The translations under genes were made by a program, and so were the position numbers. Source: Amblyornis subalaris (taxonomy: Eukaryota; Chordata; Aves; Passeriformes; Ptilonorhynchidae). Taken from it: a DNA stretch of 64,000 bases. The stretch lies in NCBI GenBank assembly GCA_018881555.1, contig JACAXG010000093.1:1596510-1660509 (forward strand), read 5' to 3'. Positions within the stretch are counted from its first letter, which is position 1, and every line of letters begins with the position of its first letter. The notes beneath the pieces were generated by a model, which saw only the letters and a list, made by a program, of their open reading frames with translations, did no database searches and had not been told where the DNA came from. Positions 12,359-24,754 of the stretch are shown here, piece after piece.

Positions 12359-12410
12359 AAAAAAAAAAAAAAAGAAAAAAAGAAAAAAAAAAAAAAAAAG
12401 AAAAAAAAAA
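12359..12410 (+). repeat. Poly-A tract with spaced G
   Basis: About 52 bases of A with isolated G every 8-17 bases. It is the opposite-strand counterpart in composition of the T-rich tract about 570 bases upstream. Confidence 0.9.
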
Positions 12411-12777
12411 CCTTGGCAGCCTGATTTGTTTAGCATTGCTGGAGGTTCCTGTTTGCAGCAGGGAGAGTGGCCCTGGGTAACCCCAGCTCAGACCCCCTGC
12501 CCAGGCACCTCCGGTACGGAGCAGGAATGCGGTGGGAGGCNGGAATGGCCAGACCCTCTGACTGCTCACCCCGAAACACCGCCTGTGANTGTGACCCAGA
12601 GAGGGATTCAGGGAGGAGAGGATGGATGCTGGCTGGAGAAATCCATCACCTCTTCACAATGAGCTCACAGCTCGTGAACCAACGGAACAGAGAGGAGGAA
12701 ATGGAGATCTTTTACAGCTCTGTTTATAAGGATTGTTAAAAATAGTGAAAATTGAGATAACCTTCTTTAAAGATTTC

Positions 12778-12826
12778 ATGTGTTTAGCAATATGGTTTGA
12801 TAATATGGATGTGTTTAGTAATATGA
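12778..12826 (+). repeat. 31-bp partial tandem duplication
   Basis: ATGTGTTTAGCAATATGG recurs 31 bases later as ATGTGTTTAGTAATATGA. Both lie in AT-rich unique sequence. Confidence 0.65.
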
Positions 12827-14288
12827 GGTTCTGAGTTGGGATCTGTGGCAGATCCTGCATTACACGCTCAGGTCCCTTCATAATTTCCTGATACCAAATA
12901 AATAAAATGATAAAACTTCAGTAAACTCAAATGCCTGCACTTAGCACCATTCAGACAACTGAATTTCATAAACATTTTAGAGTCGATTTGAAGAGAACTC
13001 ATTTACTCTGTGATCAAGGTCTCCAGTTGACATCAGCTTTCCAAACTGGCTCATGTTTCTCATAGCTCAATATTCCGTTTTCACCAGTTCAGATTCATTT
13101 TCCTATTCTGGAACATCCAAGTGTTTTACCCTGCTCTTGGATCCAAGATCCTATTGCTCAATAGCCAACATAANGGGCATTGCTGATCCTTAATGGATCG
13201 TGGTCTCCACGGCCTGGTGCCGTGAGGCGGAGCCGNGTCTGGAATGTGATGGATCTACCGACAAAGCCAAAAATCATTCTGAATCCTCTTTTGTTTTCTG
13301 CCTCAGCGAATTTCAGACAAAGAAGGTCCACATGGAAAGAACCAAAATTTGCAAAAGGGAGTCTGATTTAGGAGGAGTCAGAATAACAAATAAAGTGCTG
13401 CATGTTGTGTTCTCTCACAGACATGCAGAGATTTATTCCAGAAACCAGAGAGGAGAGTTTGTGAGATTGAAGGGAGCCCACTGGACCTCCTGAATCCCTG
13501 GCATCTTTTGTCCTGATGTGCTGCCCNCAGAGTGCTACGAAACAGCAAAAACTCTGAGGTTTTGGCATTTCCCTTGATTTTTAAAAATTTTTAATCTTTT
13601 TTATGATGAAGTCTTCCAGGTTAGAATATTTTTCCTCTCCTATTGAAAGCTATTCCATTAAATTGAAGACTATGTTTTCCTATTAGATTNTTCTGAATAT
13701 TTGACCTTTGGATAATCCTAAAGCGCAACAACATTTCCCTGCAGTGTGGGTTTTATTGAGCATCTCCAAATGAAGATAGTTCAAAATCAGTGTGAAGTTT
13801 GAGTTCTGTGATAATAAGGCCTCATTTTCCTGAATGATTTGACAAGGAGGAATAAGGGGCAGCTCTAAATAACCCTAATCCCGCTCTTAATGATTTCAAA
13901 CATNTTTGTCCTCCAGCTAAACATGTAGTTTAAGGCTATTCCTAGTCCAGTCTCCTCGCTAGAATATCCAGTTTTTCTTTCAGTGCCTGGGAATACCCAG
14001 GGATGCAACCAGATCTTTTAACTGTTCATTTTACAAAACATTATCTATTCTCATCCACAGAGCCAGACTCTGCCAGGTTAGATAAAATGCCCAAAGCAAG
14101 AGCTGGGTGATCCAAACAGGATTGTTTCCTTTGATTCTCAGCCTGTGTGAGGATAACAATAGGAATATATCTCCGAGTCTTTTTATTTTCCCCAACATCT
14201 TTTTCTAATCCTTTCTTTCAGGTCTTCCACAATCATCAATAAATTAAATAAATTTCAGAAACATTCCAATGCTGGGTTTAAATTCAGT

Positions 14289-14410
14289 TTTGTGTTGGAA
14301 GGGAACATAGAGCTCATCCTGTTCAACCCCCTGCCATGGGCAGGGACACCTTCCACTATCCCAGGTTGCTCCAGTCCCTGTCCAATCTGGCCTTGGGCAC
14401 TTCCAGGGAA
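14289..14410 (-). mobile_element. CR1 LINE 3' end fragment
   Basis: Plus-strand words GTGTTGGAAGGGAACATAGA, CCCCCTGCCATGGGCAGGGA and CACCTTCCACTATCCCAGG are the reverse complement of the CR1 3' UTR. The copy stops at CTTCCAGGG, where its 5' end was truncated. It is moderately diverged, and its terminal 8-mer tail is not recognisable. Confidence 0.9.
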
Positions 14411-16819
14411 ATTATGACTCAGCTTCAGCTGATTGTCATTCCACTCCAGCTCTCTAAGTCCAAAGAGATAAGTTACTAAATTCACCTTTTTGTTCCAGAC
14501 CTGACCCATAATTTTTATTTAACTTTGGTCATTTCAAATACATCAACCTCAAAGTCAAAATTTTCCCATCAGAACAATGTAAATACACATTTTGCCCTTG
14601 GTAGGGTAAAGAAAATCATGCAATAAAGTTAATTAAACATCCCAAAATCCAGCCACAAACTAAGTCAGCCAATTTCCTACCCTTTTGAATCCTAACCCCA
14701 GCCTTATCTGAAGCATAGACACGGAATTTTCTGTCAAAATTAAGCATAATATTCATATTTCCTACTGGTGGTCCTTAGCCAGCTTCTGGCTGTTCACAGG
14801 ATTCAATAAGAAAATGGCATTTTCAACCTATGGCCATCCCAAATTCCTTTCCCTGGTTCTTCTGGCCACCTCTTCACCTTTTGCAGACACCTGAGGCTCT
14901 TCTGGCTCCTCATCCACATTTTCCTCTTGCCGTGGTATTTGCCTCTGCTGCTTTCTCAGAAGCCACTGGAGAAGAAGGAGGAATTTTGAGAGGGAAATAT
15001 TTTTGGCTTTGAGAAACACACACTCCTCTAATGATTTTCTGAAGCGCCAAATGGCTCAGGGATGGAGAAAGAATGCACTTTTTCTGAATGCTTTTTTTTA
15101 ATAGAAAGCAGGCTTTATATGGTATCCGTAATGGAAGAGGAGAAATCTGAGATTTCTGCAGGCATTTGAGGACATATGTAGAGGATTTAGGTGAGTACAA
15201 ATTCAAGTGCATAAATGATAAATGAAATACCAGCCACAGAGGGTTATTTATTTCTGTCTGTGGACGATTCTACTCTGATTTTTCCTTGAGACCCTGGTCC
15301 TGTGGCTACACCTGTGTCACAGAGATGTGAAGCTGCAGGGATGTGGCCTGCGGAGGAAAATGCTCCCCTTGCAGCTCCTGTCCTAGGTTGGACTTGCTCC
15401 AGGAAATCCTGCTCTGGAGCGGGAGCTGTCTCAGCTCCATGCAGATAACACATTCACAGCAGCTCATCAGGTCTCATCATCTGTAACACGAGGAGCTAAA
15501 TTCCTGCTGGAAACACCGAATCCAATAACGGCACACAGAACTTCAGGACAACCCATGTGTTTTCAGAAATTCGCTTTTAACCAGGAACATGCAGAACACG
15601 AGCTCAAATCAGGAATGCTTCCAAGGGAATCCATCAGCCACTGGCTACACAGATGCCTCCCCACAGATGCCGGGAAGAAATGCTCCTGGAAGCCAGCTGG
15701 ACATGGGTCAGACACCAGCTATCTGCCCATGCTTCCTGTAGTTGCATCTTTCTGCCCAGCCAGTTTGACAAGGATGACAAAAACAAGAACTTTCATCCTC
15801 ATCCAAGATCTCGGGCTCCTGAGATCCCATCTCAGCTAGCCTTGCTCAGCCCTCAAAGTCTTCCTGCGCTGCTCATTGAAAAAGAGGAATCATTGGAGCA
15901 GCTCCTGTGCACCTTTGACTCATGACACAGATTAAAAAAAATCCCAAGCCTTGATGAAAACTGCAGCACAGCAAAAAGGTTTGTTGGAAACATATGCAGG
16001 AGACTGCACCATTCCCAAATTTCTGCCAGGCAGGCTGGGTGTCTCCAGACCTGTTTCTCCATGAGGTGGGTGTCTCCTCCAGCCAAGGCCCCGATGACAC
16101 GATTATGGTGCAGTTTGAGTTAAAGAAAATTGATAAATTCTCTTGTCCACCTAAAAGGAGTCCATACCCCATTTAGCAGTGCAATTTGCCTACCCACCGT
16201 CACCAGCATAAATCTCCTTTATTAACTGACTAATCTTCCTTCCTTCCCTCTTTTTCCTTCAGTCAGACTTTCTTTAACTCTCCTTATATTAAGCATCAAG
16301 TACAAACCACAAAACCCCACTTCATTCTTTCTGCTCTCCCTGACTGTAATCACAATGGTCCTTCAAGAGGGCCAGGGCATTTTTCAAAGAGGGGTTTTTT
16401 CTACCTTACCCAACCATCCACTGGACATTTCTGNTGCCAGGTGAGGGCTGGTCCTCCACGCCATGAGAAACATTTGCTCTTGCAATATTTCCCATGCAAT
16501 TAGAAGCAGGAAATACTGGATATCTTAAAAATTTTTTTTTTCCTCCGAGATTTTCTTTTCCAGCTTTCCAGACCCAAGGGGCTCTGAGAGCTGAGGCTGG
16601 ATAACCACCTGAACTGCTGGGCTTTCATTCAAGCTGCTGCCACCTCTGTGCCCATTGTGTCTTGGCCACCTCTGCCCCAGCCACCTGGACTTTTGTCACC
16701 TTCCCTCCACTGCCTCTGTGGGTGTAAATGACTCTTCCTGCACGGCTGTGTAAAAGAGAAGTAAAGGGTTAAAAGAAACCTTATAAGCCAGCCTGGAAGA
16801 GGTACAAGGCATACAAGTC
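14411..16819. other. Unique noncoding sequence
   Basis: Single-copy sequence, with no Ns between 13,904 and 16,434. Frames up to 100 codons on both strands are unrecognised. A short T-run lies at 16,530-16,542. Nothing else is visible. Confidence 0.5.
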
Positions 16820-18340
16820 TTATGTAAATGTGCAATAAAAATGAGGAAAGGGAAAAAAAAAATAATAACTTGAAGATGAGGGTGCTGTTTTTATTCCCAG
16901 TGTGGGCTAATAATTAGGGTGAGAATGTCATGCAATGAATTTAAAGCATCTCGTATTTGCTGTAGCCTTTGTTACTGTTTTTACCTCCTATTGGATTAAC
17001 TTCCCTTCTAACCAATACAATATTTTTCAGCAATAAAGCATTCACTCAATATTCCTTTTCATAAAACCCTCCATGGCTGTAAGAAAACATAATTGGATGT
17101 GCACTATACAGCTTGAGCTTCATAAACATTAAGTCCAACAACATGTTATAAATAATAGTGATACAGAAGATTAGCTCTATTAACCTCCTAACTGAGCTGG
17201 AAGCATTAGCCTCTTCCAGAACTACCGCTCCGCAATTCCNTGCAAAACTCGGCGTCTGCCTTTAATTTCAGCCCTCGCTGCCGTTCCCACATCTGCCTTA
17301 CAGACCNTCCATGCTTCTGGTCCTCGCTGGGTCAGAATGCACAGTGGCAGATTGGCACATTGAGCCATTAATGCGCGGCTCTATGCGTTACAGATGTTGC
17401 AGGAACGAGCGGCGCTCGATCACCGCGCCGTGACACCGGGGCCCCAGGGGCGGCAGCCCGAGACCCAGATCTGTCTGCAACCTGCCTGCTCCGGCAAAAA
17501 AAAAAAAAAAGGAGGGAAAAAAAAAAAAAAAAAGGAAAGGAGAGTTGCCCCTTATTGCAGAATCACATTCCAGCTCGCAGAGTCAATTTTTCAGATGTTC
17601 TTGCTTTCCTGTTCCTTGTTCCTTCACTCAGACCTCATCTGGCCGCGGTGAAAAATGATGTGATGCAGTTTTTTATTCTGCACTTGACACCCTTGTGGAA
17701 GGCAACGTGGCTCATTGATTCCAAACTCCTCAAAGGTCAAGGCACTAGGAACAAAGATTTTTTGGAAGCAGCCCAGGAAAAACTTTAAACTCGGACCCTG
17801 TATACCCAGGAAAAACAGAACTGTTAATTGTTACCCCTTCTGTCGCTATTAAGCCTCGTATGAACACCGAACATATGTTCCCTGATCATGTACTTTTATA
17901 TTAAAATGTTATTGAGTCACCAGGTGAAATGTGTATTAAGTGCACAGCTGAAAATAGACAGTAGGTTTAAATCTTGACAGCAAACAGCTGTAGGATTTCG
18001 AAAACTTAATTCAAATAATGTAATCAATAGGTTACGCTAAAATTTCAAGTTTCCCCAAACACTTTTATATGAAAAAGGATATTAATCCATTGGAGATTAG
18101 TTCATCTAAAAGACGGATTTTTCTCTGTCACCTCTAAAACACAGATAAAGAAAGAATTTGAGATGTTTTAAGAAGTGCAAAACATATTTTTCTGGTTTAG
18201 CACACCACAAAATCATGTGCCTTTTTTTTTTCCTCTCTCTCACTCTTTCTCCGGTGCAGATTAATAATGATTACTCACTCCACTGTTTACTCATTCTGCA
18301 GCTGTACAGGTTTTGAAATGCTAATATGTGAATTATGTTC
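16820..18340. promoter_or_regulatory. Candidate conserved noncoding block
   Basis: AT-rich block (16.8-17.2 kb) with a TAATTAG-type homeodomain word near 16,911 and CCTATTGGATTAAC near 16,988. A CpG-rich patch of about 90 bases at 17,395-17,480 follows (GAGCGGCGCTCGAT, ACCGCGCCGTGAC), then a poly-A/G tract. At 17.8-18.2 kb is another AT-rich block with CAGGTG and two CAGCTG E-boxes. No coding signal. The regulatory call is inference from composition only. Confidence 0.22.
17496..17533 (+). repeat. Poly-A tract interrupted by GGAGGG
   Basis: Fifteen A, the group GGAGGG, then seventeen A. The abrupt transition from CpG-rich sequence to pure purine is notable, but this is a common simple repeat. 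Confidence 0.88.
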
Positions 18341-18540
18341 TCATTTTATCACAAAAATTGGGGAATGGGTGATATCCAAACAAAATACAGTGTAAGGAGA
18401 GGACCTGAGTTTTTTCAGATACACGTGAAACCTGCCACGGCAATGGAGCCTACAGTGGACTNAAGCCATGGAAAATAAACAGGAATATTTGCTTTTAGTT
18501 GGGTCCTTACAGATGATGCTTTGCAGGAGGTTGGTTCTCC

Positions 18541-18680
18541 ATAGAATCATGGAATGGTTTGGCTTGGAAGGAACCTTAAAGCCCACCCAGTCCCACCCCC
18601 TGCCATGGGCAGGGNCACCTTCCACTACCCCAGGTTGCTCCAAGCCCTGTCCAACCTGGCCTTGGACACTTCCAGGGAAG
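18541..18680 (-). mobile_element. CR1 LINE 3' end fragment
   Basis: Starts ATAGAATCATGGAATGG on the plus strand and continues through CCCCCTGCCATGGGCAGGG to GGACACTTCCAGGGAAGGG. Consensus base order is well kept, so this is one of the younger copies. It is cut at about 140 bases from its 3' end. Confidence 0.93.
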
Positions 18681-21103
18681 GGCTTCTTCCCGCTGCTGTT
18701 GAAGTCATTGTCCACCTGTGTTTTGTTAGAGCCACTCTTAGGGCCAACCCTCACCTCTTTGTGGCCACCAGGCTGCAGATGCCACCCCAGCCCTTGTGTG
18801 GGGTGGAGAGCAAATCTTGCAGTCCTTTCCGTGGTCAGAAACGTCTGCAGGGAACGGGGGTTCCAGTTCCAGGGAATTATTTACAGGATAATGCATATCT
18901 GCCACACTGGATGGTGNGACATGGGGAACACCCATTATTGAAGGGGTCTACATGTATTTAACATCAATTAATCTCTACATTTATTATACATTAAATGGAT
19001 CGGAATTAAAAGCACATGGGGCTGTGGTGCAGCATTGTCTGAACACAGGAACTCCCAGAANCCTTGGCAGCAGAAACTCTAAAAAAATACCGTTTCTCAC
19101 AAAAAATCAGTGCTGTGAGAGGACAATCCCAGCTCTCACCTATGGCAGGGACTCCGTTATTTTTCTTTTCCTTTTTTTCACATGGATAATCTATTTGGCT
19201 ACACAGTGGCATTAAGTACATGGACACATCATTTTATGCCTGTTTAATTAAGTGAATTTTCCAAGGTAATCAGGCTTGTTCTCCTCCTCTCCTCAACTTC
19301 TCATTATTTCATACCAAGGTCTTTAACAGTGCAGACCTGTGCCATAAGGAAAAATAGNCTCCCTAAAGAGACAGGAGTCAGGAATCCCGAAGTCCTACTG
19401 AAATATGTTTATATTCATTCTTTCCTTTCATTATGGAGAATTGCTCTAGATTTAACTGAACCAAACCTGAAGATTTTACTGACATTTTAAAAGGAAAATT
19501 ATTCANATCTCCAGGACTTTGTTTTAAGAAAGGGTTTTTTACACGATTTAGGTTTGACCCAGTCTCCAGCAGGTCTTTTGTTTGATTTTATAGGTTATAT
19601 TAACATTTTAATGATTTTATTTCTATGTATTTATAGCAAGCTTTTTTCATAGGGAACTCAGGAAAGGGTCTCACAAGATTTAGAACTTAAATTCAGTGTG
19701 TGTAGTTCCTAAAAAGNGTCTTTCCAATTTATCTTGAATTTGTGTGGATCCTGTTGAATACATACAGAAAAATTTGTATTTCAGTGTGCAAAATGAATAA
19801 TACGAGATTTTAACCCAAAGGGGGTTTTTATATACAAAAGTCTATTAAACTGAGTTGTTTCCTGTTCTTTTCCTTAAAAATATCCTGTAATTTATTATTG
19901 AATTGTAGAGAACACAGATTTTCAATGTTCTTTGAGGTCTAACTCCTCCTATTTCCTTGGTGTGACGTTAACTGGGGGTTAAACCCCCTGGCTCNGTTTT
20001 CCGGGATAAATGCAAAGCTCCCATGGAGAAGAAGGGTTGAAAACCCATCCTCAACGTCTGCCCCACTGCAGATTCCACCAAGCTGAACTGATGACTCTTC
20101 AAAAGGGCAACACTTCGCGTTCCAGCAGAACAGACCTTCCTGCCCTGGGAAATCTCTTCCTACATGACAGGTAAATCAGAGGGAGAAAACTCTGCTTATT
20201 AATTATCGTCTGGTGGGTCCTCATTACCAGATTACCTTTAATCTGTAAGCCAGGCCAGAGCAGGGAACAGGCTTTTTCCCCCTCCCTGCGCCTTGAATGA
20301 TGATTTGTTGACTCTCTTTGATATCTGCAGGCGTGGGGAAGGTGGCTGGGGCAGGCGGAAAGGCTCTGTTACCTCCAGGCTTTTTGCTCGCGGGCAGGAG
20401 TCCATAGTGGCGAGGCCAAAATTCTCTGCGCTCNGAAAAGGAAAACGGATGAAAGGGAATTGCAGCCTTGCATATTGCCAGTGCTGTGCTGCATGGAGCA
20501 AAACCTCCATCCATACAAATCCCAAAAAGGCAGATCTCTGCCAAAGATCATTTGAAGATGCTGCGGGGCTGGGAATTGGCCCCTCATTAGAGATGCTGAG
20601 ATTCCTCTCTTTAGAAGGGCACTCTTCCAGCCCATGGAATTTCACGGGAGATGAACAGGTAAAATCTGCCAAAAAATTTCTACCGTGTGGGCAAACGCAG
20701 CAAACTGTACCAAAAGTTGTTCTCAGCATGCCAAAGACTTCGTGCTCAGTGCCAGAGAGCTGCAGTTATAACATCTCTTGTATTTTTAGTACTGCTGTAT
20801 ATATAACTGGTGAGTTAAATATAGTATAAAAATGTATTGCCCAATAGTATCCACNGATTATTATTTTTAAATACATATATATAAGTAAAAATAGCTCAAC
20901 TGGATCAGCTGACCAATTTTCTATGATGATATTTAGTTGATGCTACATCATAAAGTAATAGGTCTCTCTGACTTACATTTGCCAAAACTTTATAAGAACT
21001 AAAAATTAACATTCTAGAAATCACAGACAGAAATAAAATATAAAAACCTTAACATGAGAGTTGTTTGGGTTCTTTTTTTTCTTTATATGTCTCCTGGGAT
21101 TAA
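18681..21103. other. Unique noncoding sequence
   Basis: No repeat recognised. The segment 20,220-20,830 is open for 178 codons on plus and 163 codons on minus, with no recognisable family on either strand. A pyrimidine run ending in CTGCAG near 20,325 could mimic an acceptor. The segment 20.75-21.05 kb is AT-rich. Confidence 0.5.
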
Positions 21104-21316
21104 TAGGAAATCATGGAACGANTTGTGTTGGAAAGGACCTTAAAGCCCATCCATTTCCACGCTCTGCCATGGGCAGGGACACCTTCCACTATCCCNGGTT
21201 GCTCCAAGCCCTGTTCGACCTGNCCTTGAACACTTCCAGGGATGGGACAGCCACAGCTTCTCTGGGCACCCTGTGCCACCCTCACAGGGAAGGATTTCTT
21301 CCCAATATCCATCTTA
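21104..21316 (-). mobile_element. CR1 LINE 3' end, about 210 bases
   Basis: Plus-strand order: AATCATGGAACGAn, TTGGAAAGGACCTTAAAGCC, CTGCCATGGGCAGGGACACC, GGATGGGACAGCCACAGCTT, CTCACAGGGAAGGATTTCTT, CCCAATATCC. This is the reverse complement of the last part of ORF2 plus the 3' UTR. Minus-strand translation gives MDIGKKSFPVRV. About 17 bases (the 'ggtggtgaggccctggc' part) are missing within the ORF2 portion. Three Ns. Confidence 0.93.
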
Positions 21317-24030
21317 AATTTCCCTTCTTTCAGTTTGAATTAGTAAGTACAAGTTTATCTTACTGGGAGTCCACAAAATAGAGATTCCCATTTCCAGAAT
21401 GGATAGTCCTGAAAGGACTGGGATTACAGCAGGAAATGGGAGCAGTTTGGGAGCATCATTTCAGAGGTACCAAAGAGCAGCTTTTCATTTTAAAATAACT
21501 TGAAAAATGGTTCTCTGGAAAGCAGCAGCATAACACCAGGTAACCAACAGGCACACGAGACCTCTGGGCTCCCTGGGGCATCACTGTGTTGCAAAAGGGC
21601 AAAATCTGATTTGCAACCTTCTACTCATGGAAGGGCATGATCCTTAGTTGGGTGTTTTTTCCCTAAAGAAACCCAACCACAGGAAGGTTTGTAAAAGGAA
21701 CAGGCAGCATCACCCGACTCAGACCCNAAAGGTTGGTCTGGAAAGAGGCAAATCTGACTCCAGCTTTTCTCTTGGAGCTGCAGGAGTGGCCCTGAACAAC
21801 ATTTGATCTGCCTTGATGAGAGTCTGGGTGTCTCATGGAGTTTTGAGTGTCAGGATGAGCTACTTAAAACTCCATTTAGAACTTAAAACAGAGAGATTGA
21901 TTTTCTGATGAAGCCCACGGGGACATTTCTCAACCAAGTTAAATGAAAAGGAAATAAATTTGGACGAAATTAATTTGAGAAGGAATCCTTGCCTTTTTTT
22001 TCCAGTTTGTTTTATATTTTCCTTTATCTTCTGTGGTCCTTTTGCAAAAAAGGATCCCACCCTGTGCACAGCAGCTCTGAGCTGTCTCCCACAGCTGGAT
22101 GCAGCTGCACCAGTGGAGATGAGATGCACCAGCAGGTTCCAAGCACCTCACATCCCTTGTCCCATTGCCACGATATTGGAAATGCCTACAGATGTACCCT
22201 TTTCCTCACAGCTCCCATAATGCCAACCATCGGCTGGGTGAGGAGATTAAATCAGGAGAAAGAAAAAAAGAGGAATAAAAACAGCAGACCTGGGAATATA
22301 CACATTAAGCATTCTATTGTGCTTGCCCCAAAATGATATTCTTGGGAATTTACGCAACATTTTATTACTTGCTGTATTTAAAAATATATACTTCATCCAA
22401 CTCTTCTTTACACAGTGGTGCTGCTAAACTTTTAGCATATTTTATGTGTTCAAATAAACTCCAGGGCATGGCTTGCAATGTTAAGGCAAAGGCAGCAATT
22501 TATTAGCAGCACCAGATTTCACACTCAGAGTCTGTACCCAGAGCCTGACATTGCTCTGCTTGCTTGTTGTAAACCTCAGAACTTTCCCGATGAGCACAGA
22601 AGTTTTGTTTCACATCTGGGCTAAGATTTAAACCAAGAAGGAATATCACAAGCAGCTATAAGAGCAAGAGTTCAGAGTCTAAAGGCATGACTAAACCCGA
22701 GAATTTCCATTACCTGACAGAAATGGTTAAAAAGCATGTAACTGTGCCTAGTTCAGGCCAGAGAGGGAGAGGGGTGAGGATTTTGACAGCCTGGTGTCTC
22801 CAGGAGCTGCCTCAGAGTCCAGCTCCAGCATCTACTACCCCCACGGCAACAATTTGCACAGGACCTTCCCTCCTCCAACAGAAATGTTGGGGTTAGAAAG
22901 GTATCATCTCAATTTTCTTCCAGAAATTGTTGCTGATGAATGTTTCAAAATGTCCTTTAAAAACTCNGGAAAAGGACATCTTCTGCCTCCTGTGGTCACT
23001 CGGCTGGGTACAGACTTAGCTGAGCACCCTTCCAAATGGGCTGTTTAGCCACTCCATGGGATTTTTCCCAGCAAATGCTGCCCTTTTTGGGGGATTTCTG
23101 CTTGCAGTGATGTTTGCTCTTCCTGTGCCTGGGAAAAAGGGACCCTGTGGTCACCCCTGCAGCCCCGACCCGGCGTCACACCGGGCACATTCACGTCTTC
23201 TGCAGGCACAGCCACAACCCAAGTGCTCTGAGCCAAGCCAGAATAGTTAAACTTGTCGCCATCTCAGAGCTAGAAAAGTGAATTTAATCTTGGGCTGTCA
23301 GCTTAAATTTTCCCCACGGTTTCACGGAANGGCTTTATTTTCCCATAGGAAAAAAACTCTGGGCTTCTAGCAAACCTTGGTAAGGAGTTATTTTGTTTGC
23401 TTTTGCAAGACTATCAACAAACCAAACTATGCAGGCTTGTCTTTAATTGTGAAACTTCTCCCATCACACATTTTCCAGATCCAGAGAAGTGAGGCCACCA
23501 AACGTGAAATGTGAGGGTTTGTAGGATTTGTCCTCTGGATGCTGTCAAATTCTCCAAAGATGTTTTAAACCAACTGCCACCGTGGCTGCAAAGTGGCACA
23601 AGCCCTGTGGAGAACCCCCAGCCACGGAAAAAACTTCAGCTTGGTGTTTTCTCCATGCCAGTGACAGGTCGGGCTATCAATTGAAGGGGACAAGGGAGAG
23701 CAAGAGGAAAAATGATCCGGTTGTCCTTCATCACACAACTCATCCTCGAGCCAGGGCCTGTGGTTAACCCCAGAACAAACAAGCAGATGCTAAAGGTTGA
23801 GAAAACAAAGCTGAAAACCGCACGTGGGACTTTTCCCCCTCTTGCATAGACTGGGTGCACGGAAGGATCGCTCCGGCCNTGTGGTTGGGGTCAGTGGGAC
23901 CATCTCAGGGCATGGTAGGGAGAGAGCTTGTGGCAAACACACTGAGAACACAGCAAAGGCATTTCCGTGCACGTCAGGCTGTTCGGAAGGCAGGGCTGTT
24001 CTGGGTACCAGCAGAGGATGTTCCAGCTGG
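21317..24030. other. Unique noncoding sequence
   Basis: Single-copy sequence without recognisable repeats. The 22.3-22.6 kb part is AT-rich, with ATTTAAAAATATATA near 22,377. Frames up to 115 codons are unrecognised. A short hairpin-like word CACGGT-CAA-ACCGTG lies further on, at 24,225-24,239. Confidence 0.5.
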
Positions 24031-24125
24031 CCATGAAATGGTTTGGGTTGGACGGGACCTTCAAAGCACGTCTTGCCCAACAGCCCCGCAGTGAGCAGGG
24101 ACAACCCTTAGATCAGGTTGCGCTG
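24031..24125 (-). mobile_element. Old CR1 LINE 3' end fragment
   Basis: GAAATGGTTTGGGTTGGACG, GGACCTTCAAAGC, GCAGTGAGCAGGGACAACC and TTAGATCAGGTTGCG match a different CR1 subfamily from the main one here. That subfamily has 'cctgcagtgagcagggacatcttcaactagatcaggttgc' in its reverse complement. Diverged and short. Confidence 0.7.
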
Positions 24126-24270
24126 GCAGAGGGAGCCTTCTGTGGGTTTTTCTTCTGTTTTTTGTGAAGATTAATGCAACAACNTCTGACCATGGCCCAT
24201 GGGTGGCTGTCCCTCCTTCAGCACCACGGTCAAACCGTGCTGGGACTACTGAGTATCAAAACATCCCAAT

Positions 24271-24333
24271 ATGGTTCAGTGGGCATGGTGGTATCTGGCT
24301 GAAGACTTGGTGACCTTGGACGTCTTGTCTGAC
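24271..24333 (+). mobile_element. CR1-like 3' UTR piece
   Basis: ATGGTTCAGTGGGCATGGTG followed by TTGGTGACCTTGGACGTCTT resembles the 'atggtttagtgggcatggtggt...gacttgatgatcttggaggtctt' 3' UTR block of an avian CR1-type element. It breaks off just before its terminal tail and abuts the next CR1 copy without a visible spacer. Confidence 0.45.
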
Positions 24334-24754
24334 CNCTCTTATGAGGACAGGCTGAGAGAATTGGGATTGTTCAGCCTGGAGAAGAGAAGGCTTTGGGGTG
24401 ACCTAATTGTGATCTTCCAGTACCTGAAGGGAGCTACAAGAAAGATGGAGAGAGATGATTTACAAGAGATGAAGTCACAGGACAAGGGGCAATGACTTCC
24501 CACTGACAGACAGTAGGGTTAGATGGGATATTGGGAAGAAATTCTTCCCTGTGAGGGTGGTGAGGCCCTGGCACAGGTTACCCAGAGAAGCTGTGGCTGC
24601 CCCATTCCTGGAAGTGTCCAAGGCCAGGTTGGGCAGGGCTTGGAGCAACCTGGTCTATGGAAGATGTCCCATGGCAGGGGTTTGGAACCGGATGATCTTT
24701 AAGGTCTCTTCCAAGCCAGGCCATTCCATGATTCTATGATTCCATGATCCAATG
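24334..24754 (+). mobile_element. CR1 LINE, ORF2 C-terminus plus 3' end
   Basis: About 420 bases of well-preserved CR1. The frame reads [20 protein letters not shown], then VIFQYLKGA, which is the conserved ORF2 C-terminal region. After a frame break comes MRVVRPWHRLPREAVAAPFL, and LEVSKARLGRAWSNL. The 3' UTR is GGAAGATGTCCCATGGCAGG and AAGGTCTCTTCCAAGCCAGG. The tail is ATTCCATG ATTCTATG ATTCCATG, the diagnostic 8-mer repeats. Frameshifts and the loss of everything upstream make it non-functional. Confidence 0.96.

Larger units (their letters stand above)
11641..14288. other. Noncoding sequence with two long A/T tracts
   Basis: The tracts at 11,727-11,787 and 12,359-12,410 are listed separately. 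Between them (11.8-12.35 kb) is AT-rich unique DNA. From 12.4 to 14.28 kb I see only single-copy sequence and a small 31-bp duplication near 12,778. No gene recognised. Confidence 0.55.
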
